DNA of 64,000 nt, from contig NZ_FUYE01000002.1 of assembly GCF_900167535.1 (NCBI RefSeq), forward strand, positions 434,001 through 498,000, read 5' to 3'. A program made the translations under genes and the position numbers. This document shows, in pieces, positions 43,693 to 50,853 of this stretch (positions within the stretch are counted from its first letter, which is position 1; each line of letters starts with the position of its first letter). Below the pieces are notes generated by a model. It was not told the origin of the DNA. It did not search any database and worked only from the letters and a program-made list of their open reading frames with translations. This DNA comes from Prosthecobacter debontii. Lineage in GTDB: Bacteria; Verrucomicrobiota; Verrucomicrobiia; Verrucomicrobiales; Verrucomicrobiaceae.

Positions 43693-44256
43693 TTACAAAG
43701 CGACCAACGGCGTATGGCCCAGTGAATCGTAGCCAGAGCCAGCGCGAGGATTCACCACATTTACTTTGGGCACTCTCGATGAGTCACACAGCAGGATGAT
43801 GGAAGCGCTGGTGAGTTCATCATCCATGCCACTTTCTTCCTCTAAGGTTTCAGTCAAGAGTGCGACATCATCGTAATGACCGAGTTGCTCGGCATAAGCA
43901 CGTGCGCTGCCGTAGCTCGCGATTTCATAGTGCTTCACGCGTTGGCATTTGGCGATGATATCCAGATCTCGCACCACCGCGTCATCGCCTTCCTCGATCT
44001 GTAGGTTTTTCCATTCCTGAAGCAAACCATAGATGCCTTCACAGGTCTGGTCCTGAGGGGTGACGCTGTGGTTTCTCAAAACTTCACTCAACCGTCCGAG
44101 GTGCTTTTGAGTGAGTTGATAATGGGACTTGAGCGCAGCCTTGAGGTCAGGGCATGAGGCTGCTTTGATGATTCGTGGAAGTGCGTTTTTGATCTGCATT
44201 TCCGCACTGCATAAAACTTGAAGTTCATGCAGGTATAAATCCTGTAGCGTTTTCAT
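43693..44256 (-). CDS. DUF892 (YciE/YciF-like) ferritin-like protein
   Basis: A 187-residue protein of the DUF892 family (E. coli YciF, YciE), four-helix bundles with a ferritin-like diiron site induced by osmotic and general stress. It begins MKTLQDLYLHELQVLCSAEMQI as usual. Later helices carry ALKSHYQLTQKHLGRLSEVL, KHYEIASYGSARAYAEQLGHYD and LLTETLEEESGMDDEL, whose Glu/His residues match the family's metal-binding pattern. ATG 44256 is used; an upstream in-frame GTG is possible. It lies 20 bases behind the lipoprotein-CsbD gene, in one operon with a sigma-54-type promoter. Confidence 0.9.
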   Translation of the reverse strand: MKTLQDLYLHELQVLCSAEMQIKNALPRIIKAASCPDLKAALKSHYQLTQKHLGRLSEVLRNHSVTPQDQTCEGIYGLLQEWKNLQIEEGDDAVVRDLDIIAKCQRVKHYEIASYGSARAYAEQLGHYDDVALLTETLEEESGMDDELTSASIILLCDSSRVPKVNVVNPRAGSGYDSLGHTPLVAL

Positions 44257-44276
44257 GTGAGTTCGACACTGGCAGA

Positions 44277-44624
44277 TCACTGCTCTTCGATGATCTTTTC
44301 GACTTCCTCACGGCTCTTTCCGAGACGTTTCTGTAACCGACCATACAACTCATCCTCTTTACCCTCCTCGTAGAGCAGGTCGTCCTCGGTGAGCTCCGCA
44401 TACTTTTGTTTCAACTTGCCCTTGGTTTCATGCCAAGTGCCTTTGAGTTTCAGCTTATTAGCCTCGTAATTTGTCGCATCTTTGACTTCTTTCGTCAGTT
44501 CGGTGGCGGATTCTTTGACATCCTTAGCTAGCTCTCGCGCATCCTCTTGAATTTCGGCGCGCTCTTGGCGGTCACAACTGACCAAAGCTAGACTAACAAT
44601 GAAGATGGGAATGATCGTTTTCAT
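44277..44624 (-). CDS. CsbD-domain lipoprotein
   Basis: A 115-residue protein. The first 17 residues form a lipoprotein signal with lipobox LVSC, then comes a charged helix (EIQEDARELAKDVKESATE). A CsbD-like domain follows: LKLKGTWHETKGKLKQKY, ELTEDDLLYEEGKEDELYG and a C-terminal helix. CsbD proteins are small cytoplasmic stress proteins, so a lipidated, exported version is unusual. The domain is closely similar to the free CsbD protein at 49092. A sigma-54-type promoter lies 56 bases upstream (44680-44694). Confidence 0.85.
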   Translation of the reverse strand: MKTIIPIFIVSLALVSCDRQERAEIQEDARELAKDVKESATELTKEVKDATNYEANKLKLKGTWHETKGKLKQKYAELTEDDLLYEEGKEDELYGRLQKRLGKSREEVEKIIEEQ

Positions 44625-44679
44625 GGCATGGAGTGGGAACCCATGCGGAAGGCATGAGGTTTTACCTCAACCATCTATT

Positions 44680-44694
44680 GCAAAGTCAATGCCA
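44680..44694 (-). promoter_or_regulatory. Candidate sigma-54 promoter of lipoprotein-CsbD/DUF892 operon
   Basis: On the minus strand: T-GGCATT-GACT-TTGC, a close match to TGGCACG-N4-TTGC with correct 10-base GG to GC spacing. The -12 lies 56 bases upstream of the start codon at 44624. Confidence 0.7.
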
Positions 44695-44757
44695 CGCCCC
44701 TCTCCACCCACGACTGAATGAACCGGGCTTATATCCCTGTGCATTTTTCACACGGGC

Positions 44758-44770
44758 TTGCAGGGTGCAA
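44758..44770. promoter_or_regulatory. Candidate activator-binding site shared by two divergent promoters
   Basis: TTGC-AGGGT-GCAA lies between divergent sigma-54-type promoters at 44680-44694 (minus) and 44801-44815 (plus). Read through the next bases it shares TGCA(R)GGTGCAATC with the element at 47089-47103, 13 of 14 bases. Confidence 0.6.
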
Positions 44771-44800
44771 TCCGTTATAAATAAGACAGGGGAGTGAGTT

Positions 44801-44815
44801 GGGCACGGCCTATGC
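44801..44815 (+). promoter_or_regulatory. Candidate sigma-54 promoter of DUF2383 gene
   Basis: G-GGCACG-GCCT-ATGC matches TGGCACG-N4-TTGC except at the first T and the T at -13/-12. Correct spacing; 96 bases upstream of ATG 44911. Confidence 0.7.
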
Positions 44816-44910
44816 AGAAGGGTTTGATGAAACACACTCAAGGATTCCAAGCGCAGAGTGCTCTCAAAGTAACGCTGCCTGGGACTTTGCTAATCATAAC
44901 CCACCCCGCT

Positions 44911-45474
44911 ATGAACATTGATATTCTCGATTGGCCAGGAAGCCAGGGAGACACCCAAAAGATTCCGTTGCATCAGCTTCCGTCCTCGCCCCCTGCCATT
45001 TCTTCCAGGTATTCTGAGACCACCACCGAGACCTTCGGAAAGCTGATTCAGCTCACTCATGATGGCGAACAAGGCTTCCTCTACGCAGCTCAACACGTCT
45101 ATGACCGAGGGCTCAGGGACGAATTACACAAATTTGCCCGGGAACGCCGGAGCATCACTGCAGAACTGATCCATTTTCTCGATGAGGAAGGATGCGAAGC
45201 ACCTCTCTTGCACAGTTCCACACGTGCTTCACTCCACCGCACTTGGATGCATGTTCGCACCTTATTAACCGATCACGATGACCAGTCTATTTTGGATGAA
45301 GTGGAACGTGGTGAAGCCGAGGCCGTCCAAGCCTTTCAAGGCGCGTTGACGCAAACTCCAGCGCTGACGCACCCCGCGCACGTCCTAACAGGCAGCGTCT
45401 ACCAGAAAATCCAACGGGCGCACACCCGTATTCGAAGCTTGCGCGACAGCGGAATCTATCAGCATACACCGTGA
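44911..45474 (+). CDS. DUF2383 / PA2169-family four-helix bundle protein
   Basis: A 187-residue protein. After a variable N-terminus, helix one (ETFGKLIQLTHDGEQGFLYAAQHV) and helix two (LRDELHKFARERRSITAELIHFL), then VLDEVERGEAEAVQAFQGAL-like and C-terminal helices fit the ferritin-like PA2169/DUF2383 family, frequent in general stress regulons. Start at ATG 44911; a longer frame begins upstream of the predicted transcription start, so it is less likely. Preceded by a sigma-54-type promoter; convergent with rpoN. Confidence 0.85.
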   Translation: MNIDILDWPGSQGDTQKIPLHQLPSSPPAISSRYSETTTETFGKLIQLTHDGEQGFLYAAQHVYDRGLRDELHKFARERRSITAELIHFLDEEGCEAPLLHSSTRASLHRTWMHVRTLLTDHDDQSILDEVERGEAEAVQAFQGALTQTPALTHPAHVLTGSVYQKIQRAHTRIRSLRDSGIYQHTP

Positions 45475-45518
45475 TGCAGTTGGCCCGTTGCACCGTTGGA
45501 TCGTGTGTCATTCTTTTC

Positions 45519-46994
45519 TCACGATCCGCGGCGCAAAGCACTGGGCAAAATGCCCAATCGATCCCGGTATTTGACCACCGTGCGCCGCGACAATCGGATC
45601 CCACGTTCCGCAAACTGAGCTGCGATCTCTTTATCATTGAGAGGCTGATCCCGGTTTTCGGCTTGAATGATCTCCTTCAAGACAGCCTCGACGGTGCGTC
45701 CACTGACGGATTCTCCGCTGTCCGTAGCCATGCCTGAGGAGAAAAAGTAGCGCAGCTCAAAAACTCCATGCGGTGTATTAGCATACTTGCCTGCAACAGT
45801 GCGGCTGACCGTGCTCTCGTGAACGCCAATTTCGGAGGCAATATCCCCCATCGTCATAGGTTTTAACGCCGCAGAGCCCTGCTCGAAAAACTCTTCTTGT
45901 CTAGAGACAATATGCTCCGCCACTTTCTGAATCGTTTGTTGGCGCTGCTGGAGCATGTCGATGAAAAAACGACCGCGTTTGATGTGATCCCGGATGAATT
46001 CACGAACATCTTTTTTACCTCCAGCCTCTGCCATCATGCTTTTATAAAACGAACTGATGCGTAGCGAGGGCGTGACCTCACGATGCATGAGGACCACCCA
46101 ACGACCGTCCTGCTTTTCAATGGTCAACTCAGGCTGCACATGAAATCCGATGGCCGGAGTTTCATCAAAATCTCGTGCCGGTCTCGGATTGAGCAAGGTA
46201 ATGCGCTCAGTCGCTGCTTGCACATCCTCGACTTCCACATCAAAGTGCGCGGCGATTTCTTCAAACTTGCGTCTGGATAGGGCCGTGAAGCATTCATCCA
46301 AAATGTGATACTCCAGTGTTTTCGACCGGTTTTCCCGCTCGAGCTGGACCATCAGACACTGACGTAAGTCCACGGCTCCTAAGCCGGGAGGATCGAGGGT
46401 AAGCAACATCTCCTGCGCAAACTCCAGATCCTCCAAGGGGCGATCCTCTTCCACAGCGATATCTGCCAAAGGTTTCTTTAACCAACCGTTATCATTCAGA
46501 TGGCCGAGGAGGAGCAAAATATCCGCCTTTTCTTCATCATCGAATCGCATACCGAGCAGTTGCCCCGTCACATGTTCAGCTAAGGTGACGGGTTTGGTAA
46601 TTGACTCCATCAGAAACTGGCGGCGCTCTTCTTCATCTGGAGTGCTGGTGGCCACCGTAGGCGTTGGCCTCCACTCATCATCCATTCGCACGAGTCGGCG
46701 GAGTTCATCGTCCCAAGCCTCATCAGAGCTGTCATCCGCAGAGGATTCGACTTGGGTATCCACCCCGTTTTCTAATTCGAGAACAGGGTTTTGCTGCATT
46801 TCCTGACGGACCAGCAATTCGAGCTCATGAGTCGGAGTTTGCAGAACGGTCAGCTTCTGGCGCAACTCCAGCGAGAGATGCTGAGAGAGTTCATGAGTTT
46901 GCAGAAGAGCGGGGGAGGACACGGTGGATCGAGCTGTTAACGCACGGCCAAACCATAGCAGGCAAGCGATGCAATGAACATCCTTCATTTGCAT
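45519..46994 (-). CDS. rpoN: RNA polymerase sigma-54 factor RpoN
   Basis: A 491-residue sigma-54 factor. N-terminal activator-interacting region: HELSQHLSLELRQKLTVLQ and LLVRQEMQQNPVLELENG. A middle core-binding domain follows (LAEHVTGQLLGM..., ILDECFTALSRRKFEEIAAHF). The helix-turn-helix is IGVHESTVSRTVAGKYANTPHG, and the RpoN box is SRRTVVKYRDRLGILPS. The first about 24 residues are not typical; an in-frame GTG at 46922 may be the true start. It is divergent from the transglutaminase gene, whose upstream region has a sigma-54-type promoter. Encoded 2 kb from the NtrC-type activator. Confidence 0.96.
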   Translation of the reverse strand: MQMKDVHCIACLLWFGRALTARSTVSSPALLQTHELSQHLSLELRQKLTVLQTPTHELELLVRQEMQQNPVLELENGVDTQVESSADDSSDEAWDDELRRLVRMDDEWRPTPTVATSTPDEEERRQFLMESITKPVTLAEHVTGQLLGMRFDDEEKADILLLLGHLNDNGWLKKPLADIAVEEDRPLEDLEFAQEMLLTLDPPGLGAVDLRQCLMVQLERENRSKTLEYHILDECFTALSRRKFEEIAAHFDVEVEDVQAATERITLLNPRPARDFDETPAIGFHVQPELTIEKQDGRWVVLMHREVTPSLRISSFYKSMMAEAGGKKDVREFIRDHIKRGRFFIDMLQQRQQTIQKVAEHIVSRQEEFFEQGSAALKPMTMGDIASEIGVHESTVSRTVAGKYANTPHGVFELRYFFSSGMATDSGESVSGRTVEAVLKEIIQAENRDQPLNDKEIAAQFAERGIRLSRRTVVKYRDRLGILPSALRRGS

Positions 46995-47065
46995 AAACTA
47001 TGCCTGTTCGAAGACAGCGAAGGGCCCTTTCATTCACGAGGAATGACGCAGGTGGAACGAAATTT

Positions 47066-47101
47066 TCGCAGGATGCAAGGCTCCACCTGTGCAAGGTGCA
47101 A
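47066..47101. promoter_or_regulatory. Tandem candidate activator-binding sites upstream of transglutaminase genes
   Basis: TCGC-AGGAT-GCAA (47066-47078) and GTGC-AAGGT-GCAA (47089-47101) fit TTGC-N5-GCAA with one mismatch each. Centres are 23 bp apart, the same spacing as in front of the kinase-NtrC operon. They lie 43-66 bases upstream of the -24 element at 47138. Confidence 0.6.
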
Positions 47102-47136
47102 TCACAAGCTTACCCCCCGCGTTGCGGATGCAGGTT

Positions 47137-47151
47137 CGGCACGCCTCGTGC
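47137..47151 (+). promoter_or_regulatory. Candidate sigma-54 promoter of transglutaminase operon
   Basis: C-GGCACG-CCTC-GTGC matches TGGCACG-N4-TTGC with a perfect GGCACG and correct spacing; the -12 is 28 bases before ATG 47179. Confidence 0.7.
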
Positions 47152-47178
47152 AGAGTATTCGTGAGCACCCCATAAAAC

Positions 47179-48024
47179 ATGACTTTCAAAATCATCACTG
47201 AGCTCGACTATTCCACCCAAGGCCAGCTCAGCTTTCTTCTCAACATCCGTGCGCAACGGAATAGCCAGCAAAGAGTTTTAGAAGAGCGGTTCACCCTAAT
47301 TCCCCAAATGCCCCATTTGGAAAAAACGGATGAAGTGACGGGAAATCGCTTTGATTTGATCACGGCGGACTTACCCGGCCTCTACCACATCCGCTACGAA
47401 GCAGTGGTCGAAAACAAACCTGTTCATGTTTCAGCGTCTGATTTGGCCGAAACGGAAGTCCAAGACTTGCAGCTTGATGTCCTCGGCTGCTTGTATGCCA
47501 GTCGGTATTGCCAGTCGGATCGCTTGGGCAACCTCGCTGCTCAGCAATTCGGCCATCTCGAAACGCCATTGAAAAAGGTGCAGGCGGTCATGGCCTGGAT
47601 TGCCGAACACATTGCTTACGTCAGTGGTTCCACCAATGCCAGCACCTCCGCCGTGGATTCTCTGGTGGAGCGCCGCGGGGTATGTCGGGACTTTGCCCAT
47701 CTCGGTATTGCCATGTGCCGGGCACTCAATATCCCGGCCCGCTATTTCACCGGCTATGCCCATGACCTCCAGCCTCCAGACTTCCACGCCTGCTTTGAGA
47801 CATGGATTGATCACCGTTGGCTGCTCTGGGATGCCACTGGGCTTGCTTCTCCAGATGCTGTCGTGCGCATAGGCACGGGACGGGATGCTGCAGATGTATC
47901 GGTTTGCACCTCATTTGGCCCCCTTATGTTGGAACGCCAGTCGGTGAGCTGTCAGGTTATTGACCCCGATTATCAGAAGATGACCCCCGAACAACTCGAG
48001 CACGTCTTCATCTCTCATTCGTAG
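47179..48024 (+). CDS. Transglutaminase-like protein
   Basis: A 281-residue cytoplasmic protein of the transglutaminase/peptidase superfamily. The catalytic triad is visible: Cys in ERRGVCRDFAHL, His in PDFHACFETW and Asp in WLLWDATG. The N-terminal beta domain is typical of bacterial transglutaminase-like proteins. Without a signal peptide it may act as a cytoplasmic peptidase or amidase rather than crosslinker. It is 32 bases upstream of a second, different transglutaminase gene, so likely one operon under a sigma-54-type promoter. Divergent from rpoN. Confidence 0.92.
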   Translation: MTFKIITELDYSTQGQLSFLLNIRAQRNSQQRVLEERFTLIPQMPHLEKTDEVTGNRFDLITADLPGLYHIRYEAVVENKPVHVSASDLAETEVQDLQLDVLGCLYASRYCQSDRLGNLAAQQFGHLETPLKKVQAVMAWIAEHIAYVSGSTNASTSAVDSLVERRGVCRDFAHLGIAMCRALNIPARYFTGYAHDLQPPDFHACFETWIDHRWLLWDATGLASPDAVVRIGTGRDAADVSVCTSFGPLMLERQSVSCQVIDPDYQKMTPEQLEHVFISHS

Positions 48025-48056
48025 TTTTGAAGAGGATCTATTTCGGTTGAGCTGCC

Positions 48057-48977
48057 ATGAGACGTTATTACATCGAGCATCGCACCATCTATCGCTACTC
48101 AGAGCCGGTGCGTTTTGGCCTGCATCGCCTTGTGCTTCGGCCCAGAGAAGGACATGATGTGACCGTCGTGAAGCACCAATTGGAGATTCAACCCAGCGCT
48201 CGCTTATTCTGGCTCACAGATCTCTTTGGAAACAGCATTGCGATAGCCGAAATACCTGAGCCAGCCACTTCTTTGGAAATCGTCAATAAAGTGATCATCG
48301 AGAGAGTCGGAGGGCCTTCAGATGAAGCTCCGCCACTCATTACACGGGAGTCAAAAATCACTCTCCCTGTGGCCTACCCACAAATGGAACAATCCGTGGT
48401 GAGCGGCTATATTCATGCCGTTTACCCCGAAGAACAGTCAGGTGTTCATGAATGGGCCGCCCAGCAAATAAAAGGTGAAGTTGCTGACATGTCTGCTTAC
48501 GAAATCGTAGCTCATCTGAACCGCTGTATCCACACTCAGATCCGCTATCGACGCCGGGAAGAGAGAGGGGTGCAGTCACCGGCTACGACGTTGTCGTTTT
48601 CCGCCGGCTCCTGTCGAGACATGGCCAATCTCTTGATGGAGGCCTGCCGCTCTCTCGGCTTGGCAGCCCGGTTTGCCAGTGGCTACTTGGATGCAGCAGC
48701 GGCCAATGCCGGACGGGGCTCGACCCACGCCTGGGTTGAAGTGTACCTACCTGACAATGGGTGGTGCGGTTTTGATCCGACAGTCGGAGGCCCGATTTCG
48801 CCCAAACACGTTACGCTTGGGGTCAGTTCGCATCCTCGGGGTGTGATGCCCATCAGCGGCATTTACGATGGCTCTCCAGGCTGCTACCTCGGAATGGATG
48901 TGGCGGTGACCATCCGTCAAAGTTACGACGATGACAAGCTGGTGGAGGGTAATCGTTCTATCGTCTGCTTATCCTAA
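48057..48977 (+). CDS. Transglutaminase-like protein with bacterial N-terminal domain
   Basis: A 306-residue protein. The N-terminal bacterial transglutaminase domain begins YYIEHRTIYRYSEPVRFGLHRLVLRPREG and has FWLTDLFGNSIA. The catalytic core follows: Cys in FSAGSCRDMANLLMEACRSLG, His in GSTHAWVEVYLP and Asp in CGFDPTVGG. Such proteins often occur in operons with alpha-E and permuted ATP-grasp proteins; an ATP-grasp-like gene lies 1.8 kb further on the other strand. The two transglutaminases here are distinct subfamilies, not a recent duplication. Confidence 0.93.
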   Translation: MRRYYIEHRTIYRYSEPVRFGLHRLVLRPREGHDVTVVKHQLEIQPSARLFWLTDLFGNSIAIAEIPEPATSLEIVNKVIIERVGGPSDEAPPLITRESKITLPVAYPQMEQSVVSGYIHAVYPEEQSGVHEWAAQQIKGEVADMSAYEIVAHLNRCIHTQIRYRRREERGVQSPATTLSFSAGSCRDMANLLMEACRSLGLAARFASGYLDAAAANAGRGSTHAWVEVYLPDNGWCGFDPTVGGPISPKHVTLGVSSHPRGVMPISGIYDGSPGCYLGMDVAVTIRQSYDDDKLVEGNRSIVCLS

Positions 48978-49004
48978 ACTTCTCGTTTGAATCCATCAGG
49001 CATT

Positions 49005-49042
49005 AAAAATGCCGCCACCGTTCCGAGGGGAACAGCGGCGGC
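49005..49042. terminator. Terminator between transglutaminase and csbD genes
   Basis: The arms 49011-49024 and 49029-49042 form a GC-rich hairpin with two internal mismatches and loop GAGG. On the minus strand the stem is followed by ATTTTTAATG, giving a T-run for the csbD transcript. Confidence 0.75.
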
Positions 49043-49091
49043 CAAATCGAGGCATATGGAAACCTAAAAGGCTCCAGCCGGGCGGGAAGGT

Positions 49092-49277
49092 TTAGACCTC
49101 CTCGATGAAACGACGAATGTCTTCTTTAGTCTCACCTGTCCGTTGCTGGATCCGGCCCAAAAGTTCATCTTCTTTGCCCTCTTGGAAAATCAGATCGTTA
49201 TCGGTCAGTTGACCATACTTTTGTTTGAGTTTGCCTTTGGCTTCATTCCAACTGCCTTTAAGTTTAAGTGTAGTCAT
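49092..49277 (-). CDS. CsbD family stress protein
   Basis: A 61-residue protein of the CsbD family: LKLKGSWNEAKGKLKQKYG, QLTDNDLIFQEGKEDELLG and RIQQRTGETKEDIRRFIEE. Small, charged, cytoplasmic and abundant in general stress in other bacteria; molecular role unknown. It is strikingly like the CsbD part of the lipoprotein at 44277. A sigma-54-type promoter lies 54 bases upstream on its strand and a terminator follows, so it forms a single-gene unit. Confidence 0.93.
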   Translation of the reverse strand: MTTLKLKGSWNEAKGKLKQKYGQLTDNDLIFQEGKEDELLGRIQQRTGETKEDIRRFIEEV

Positions 49278-49330
49278 AATTTGTTAGAAGGGTTATGTCG
49301 GTGGGTTTCAATCACCTTGATTCTCCTTCT

Positions 49331-49345
49331 GCGTAAACCATGCCA
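49331..49345 (-). promoter_or_regulatory. Candidate sigma-54 promoter of csbD
   Basis: Minus strand: T-GGCATG-GTTT-ACGC. The -24 half is strong and the -12 half keeps only GC; spacing is correct. It is 54 bases upstream of the csbD start. Confidence 0.5.
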
Positions 49346-49422
49346 CACGTGATAATGCTCCTCTCCCCTTGGCAGTATCCGAAGATAAACGACATATGGC
49401 GGCGATACGCACGATAGCGGCC

Positions 49423-49435
49423 TTGCCGATTGCAT
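49423..49435. promoter_or_regulatory. Candidate activator-binding site upstream of csbD
   Basis: TTGC-CGATT-GCAT fits TTGC-N5-GCAA with one mismatch and lies about 85 bases upstream of the csbD -24 element, just inside the 3' flank of the ATP-grasp-like gene. Confidence 0.45.
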
Positions 49436-49451
49436 GAGATGAAACCTCGTT

Positions 49452-50765
49452 TTACGATGCAATGCAGGGCAGCATCATCGCATCCCGCATGCCATGCAGG
49501 ATTTTCTTGTCCGCAGGGCATACCGTGGCCAAGACTCCCCCCAGGTGCGTTTCTTCCGTGCCCTGCGGCACAAAATAATAGGGACACAAACGAACCCGCG
49601 ATTTCATCGCCCTAGTGGCTTGAGTTGCTTCATCCCAAGCCGCATGGTTGACGACGCGAGCCCGATGGAAGCGCTGCATGACATAGGGATTTGTGGGGAA
49701 GCTGCCCAGAGCTTCATCCAAGGCCGCTGCCCACTGCTCCTGGGAGAGATCATGCCCGATCGATACGCTGCGCGACCCCCAACCCACTTCTGAGAACCCA
49801 CTGATTTTCAGGACCAGTTCCCTCTGCTTGCTACCAAAACGCTTTGCCTCATGCCAGGACTGGATGTTCAAACCAGGGTAAACAGCAAACGGAGGGAGCG
49901 CAGTCGGGTCCACCACCCACCCCTCGGGAATGCACTTCTTCAGCAATTCCAGATGCTCAGCACTGAGCACTTTTTCCCACCAAGTTCGTAGATGTGGCGA
50001 CCAGAAGAGAACCAGCCACAGCTTCTCTTCCAAGAAGGCTTTGAGGGGGGGAGTAAACTGGATTTCTCCCTCCTGAGCCATTTTGAGCATCTCTGTGGAG
50101 AGATCCACATTATCGAGATCAAACAACTCAAAGAACCGGTAGATGCTGGAACCTGCCATTTCACGCGGAGTGAGGTTCCAGGGATTCATGACACTACGAG
50201 GGAATCCCCCACTGCGTTCATTCAACTTCTCGACCAGCCAATGCATCTCCGGCTGATAATCACCAGACTCACGAGACACCAAGATGTCTTCCTGCGGGAA
50301 AGCCGCCGCGAACCCATCCACCATCCCATGGCTGCCTCCGATGACGGGCTGTCCCATGGCAGCATAGGTTTCGTTTAGCCATCCGGTCAGGCCGATCCCC
50401 CCGGGCAGTGAATCCAATTCAGAGATGCACACCCCATTTTCCGTGAGCACCAGATCTGGTCGCAGAACGCCCGGTAGATCCTCCCGCCAACGAGATTGGC
50501 GGCCGAGCTGAACCACTGAGTCCGGCTTCCCTTGATCCAGCAAAGCAGCGACCCATCTCAGATCGGGCGTCTCAATGCTCTCAAAGTAGAGCTGATTGCA
50601 AGCACGCTGGAAGGCACGCAGCGCTGGGCCGAGTGCCGAAATCAACTCTACAGTGGCTGCATCCAGCACAAATGGATCAGGCGATAATACCCACTCCTTA
50701 TCACGAAACAGCCCCTCTTCAGGAATATTTTGGCGGACATGGGCGATGCGTTCGGCGGGAGACAT
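49452..50765 (-). CDS. Putative ATP-grasp-like protein of unknown function
   Basis: A 437-residue soluble protein. Segments such as LRPDLVLTENGVCISELDSLPGGIGLTGWL and LVLKISGFSEVGWGSRSVSIG look like the glutathionylspermidine-synthase-type or circularly permuted ATP-grasp fold, with an acidic residue before an Asn/Asp-Ser-Pro-Gly-Gly turn and a Lys in the nucleotide strand. I could not identify all nucleotide and metal ligands, so catalysis is not certain. Nearness to transglutaminases recalls known ATP-grasp/transglutaminase peptide-ligase clusters. Tandem on the minus strand with csbD downstream. Confidence 0.55.
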   Translation of the reverse strand: MSPAERIAHVRQNIPEEGLFRDKEWVLSPDPFVLDAATVELISALGPALRAFQRACNQLYFESIETPDLRWVAALLDQGKPDSVVQLGRQSRWREDLPGVLRPDLVLTENGVCISELDSLPGGIGLTGWLNETYAAMGQPVIGGSHGMVDGFAAAFPQEDILVSRESGDYQPEMHWLVEKLNERSGGFPRSVMNPWNLTPREMAGSSIYRFFELFDLDNVDLSTEMLKMAQEGEIQFTPPLKAFLEEKLWLVLFWSPHLRTWWEKVLSAEHLELLKKCIPEGWVVDPTALPPFAVYPGLNIQSWHEAKRFGSKQRELVLKISGFSEVGWGSRSVSIGHDLSQEQWAAALDEALGSFPTNPYVMQRFHRARVVNHAAWDEATQATRAMKSRVRLCPYYFVPQGTEETHLGGVLATVCPADKKILHGMRDAMMLPCIAS

Positions 50766-50853
50766 GGAGACTGAAAAGCGAGGCGTTTCTCCACAACTGG
50801 AGCACTTCCTTTACGTTTCAAAATGGATTCCCGTCAGAAATCCAGGGTACCGC

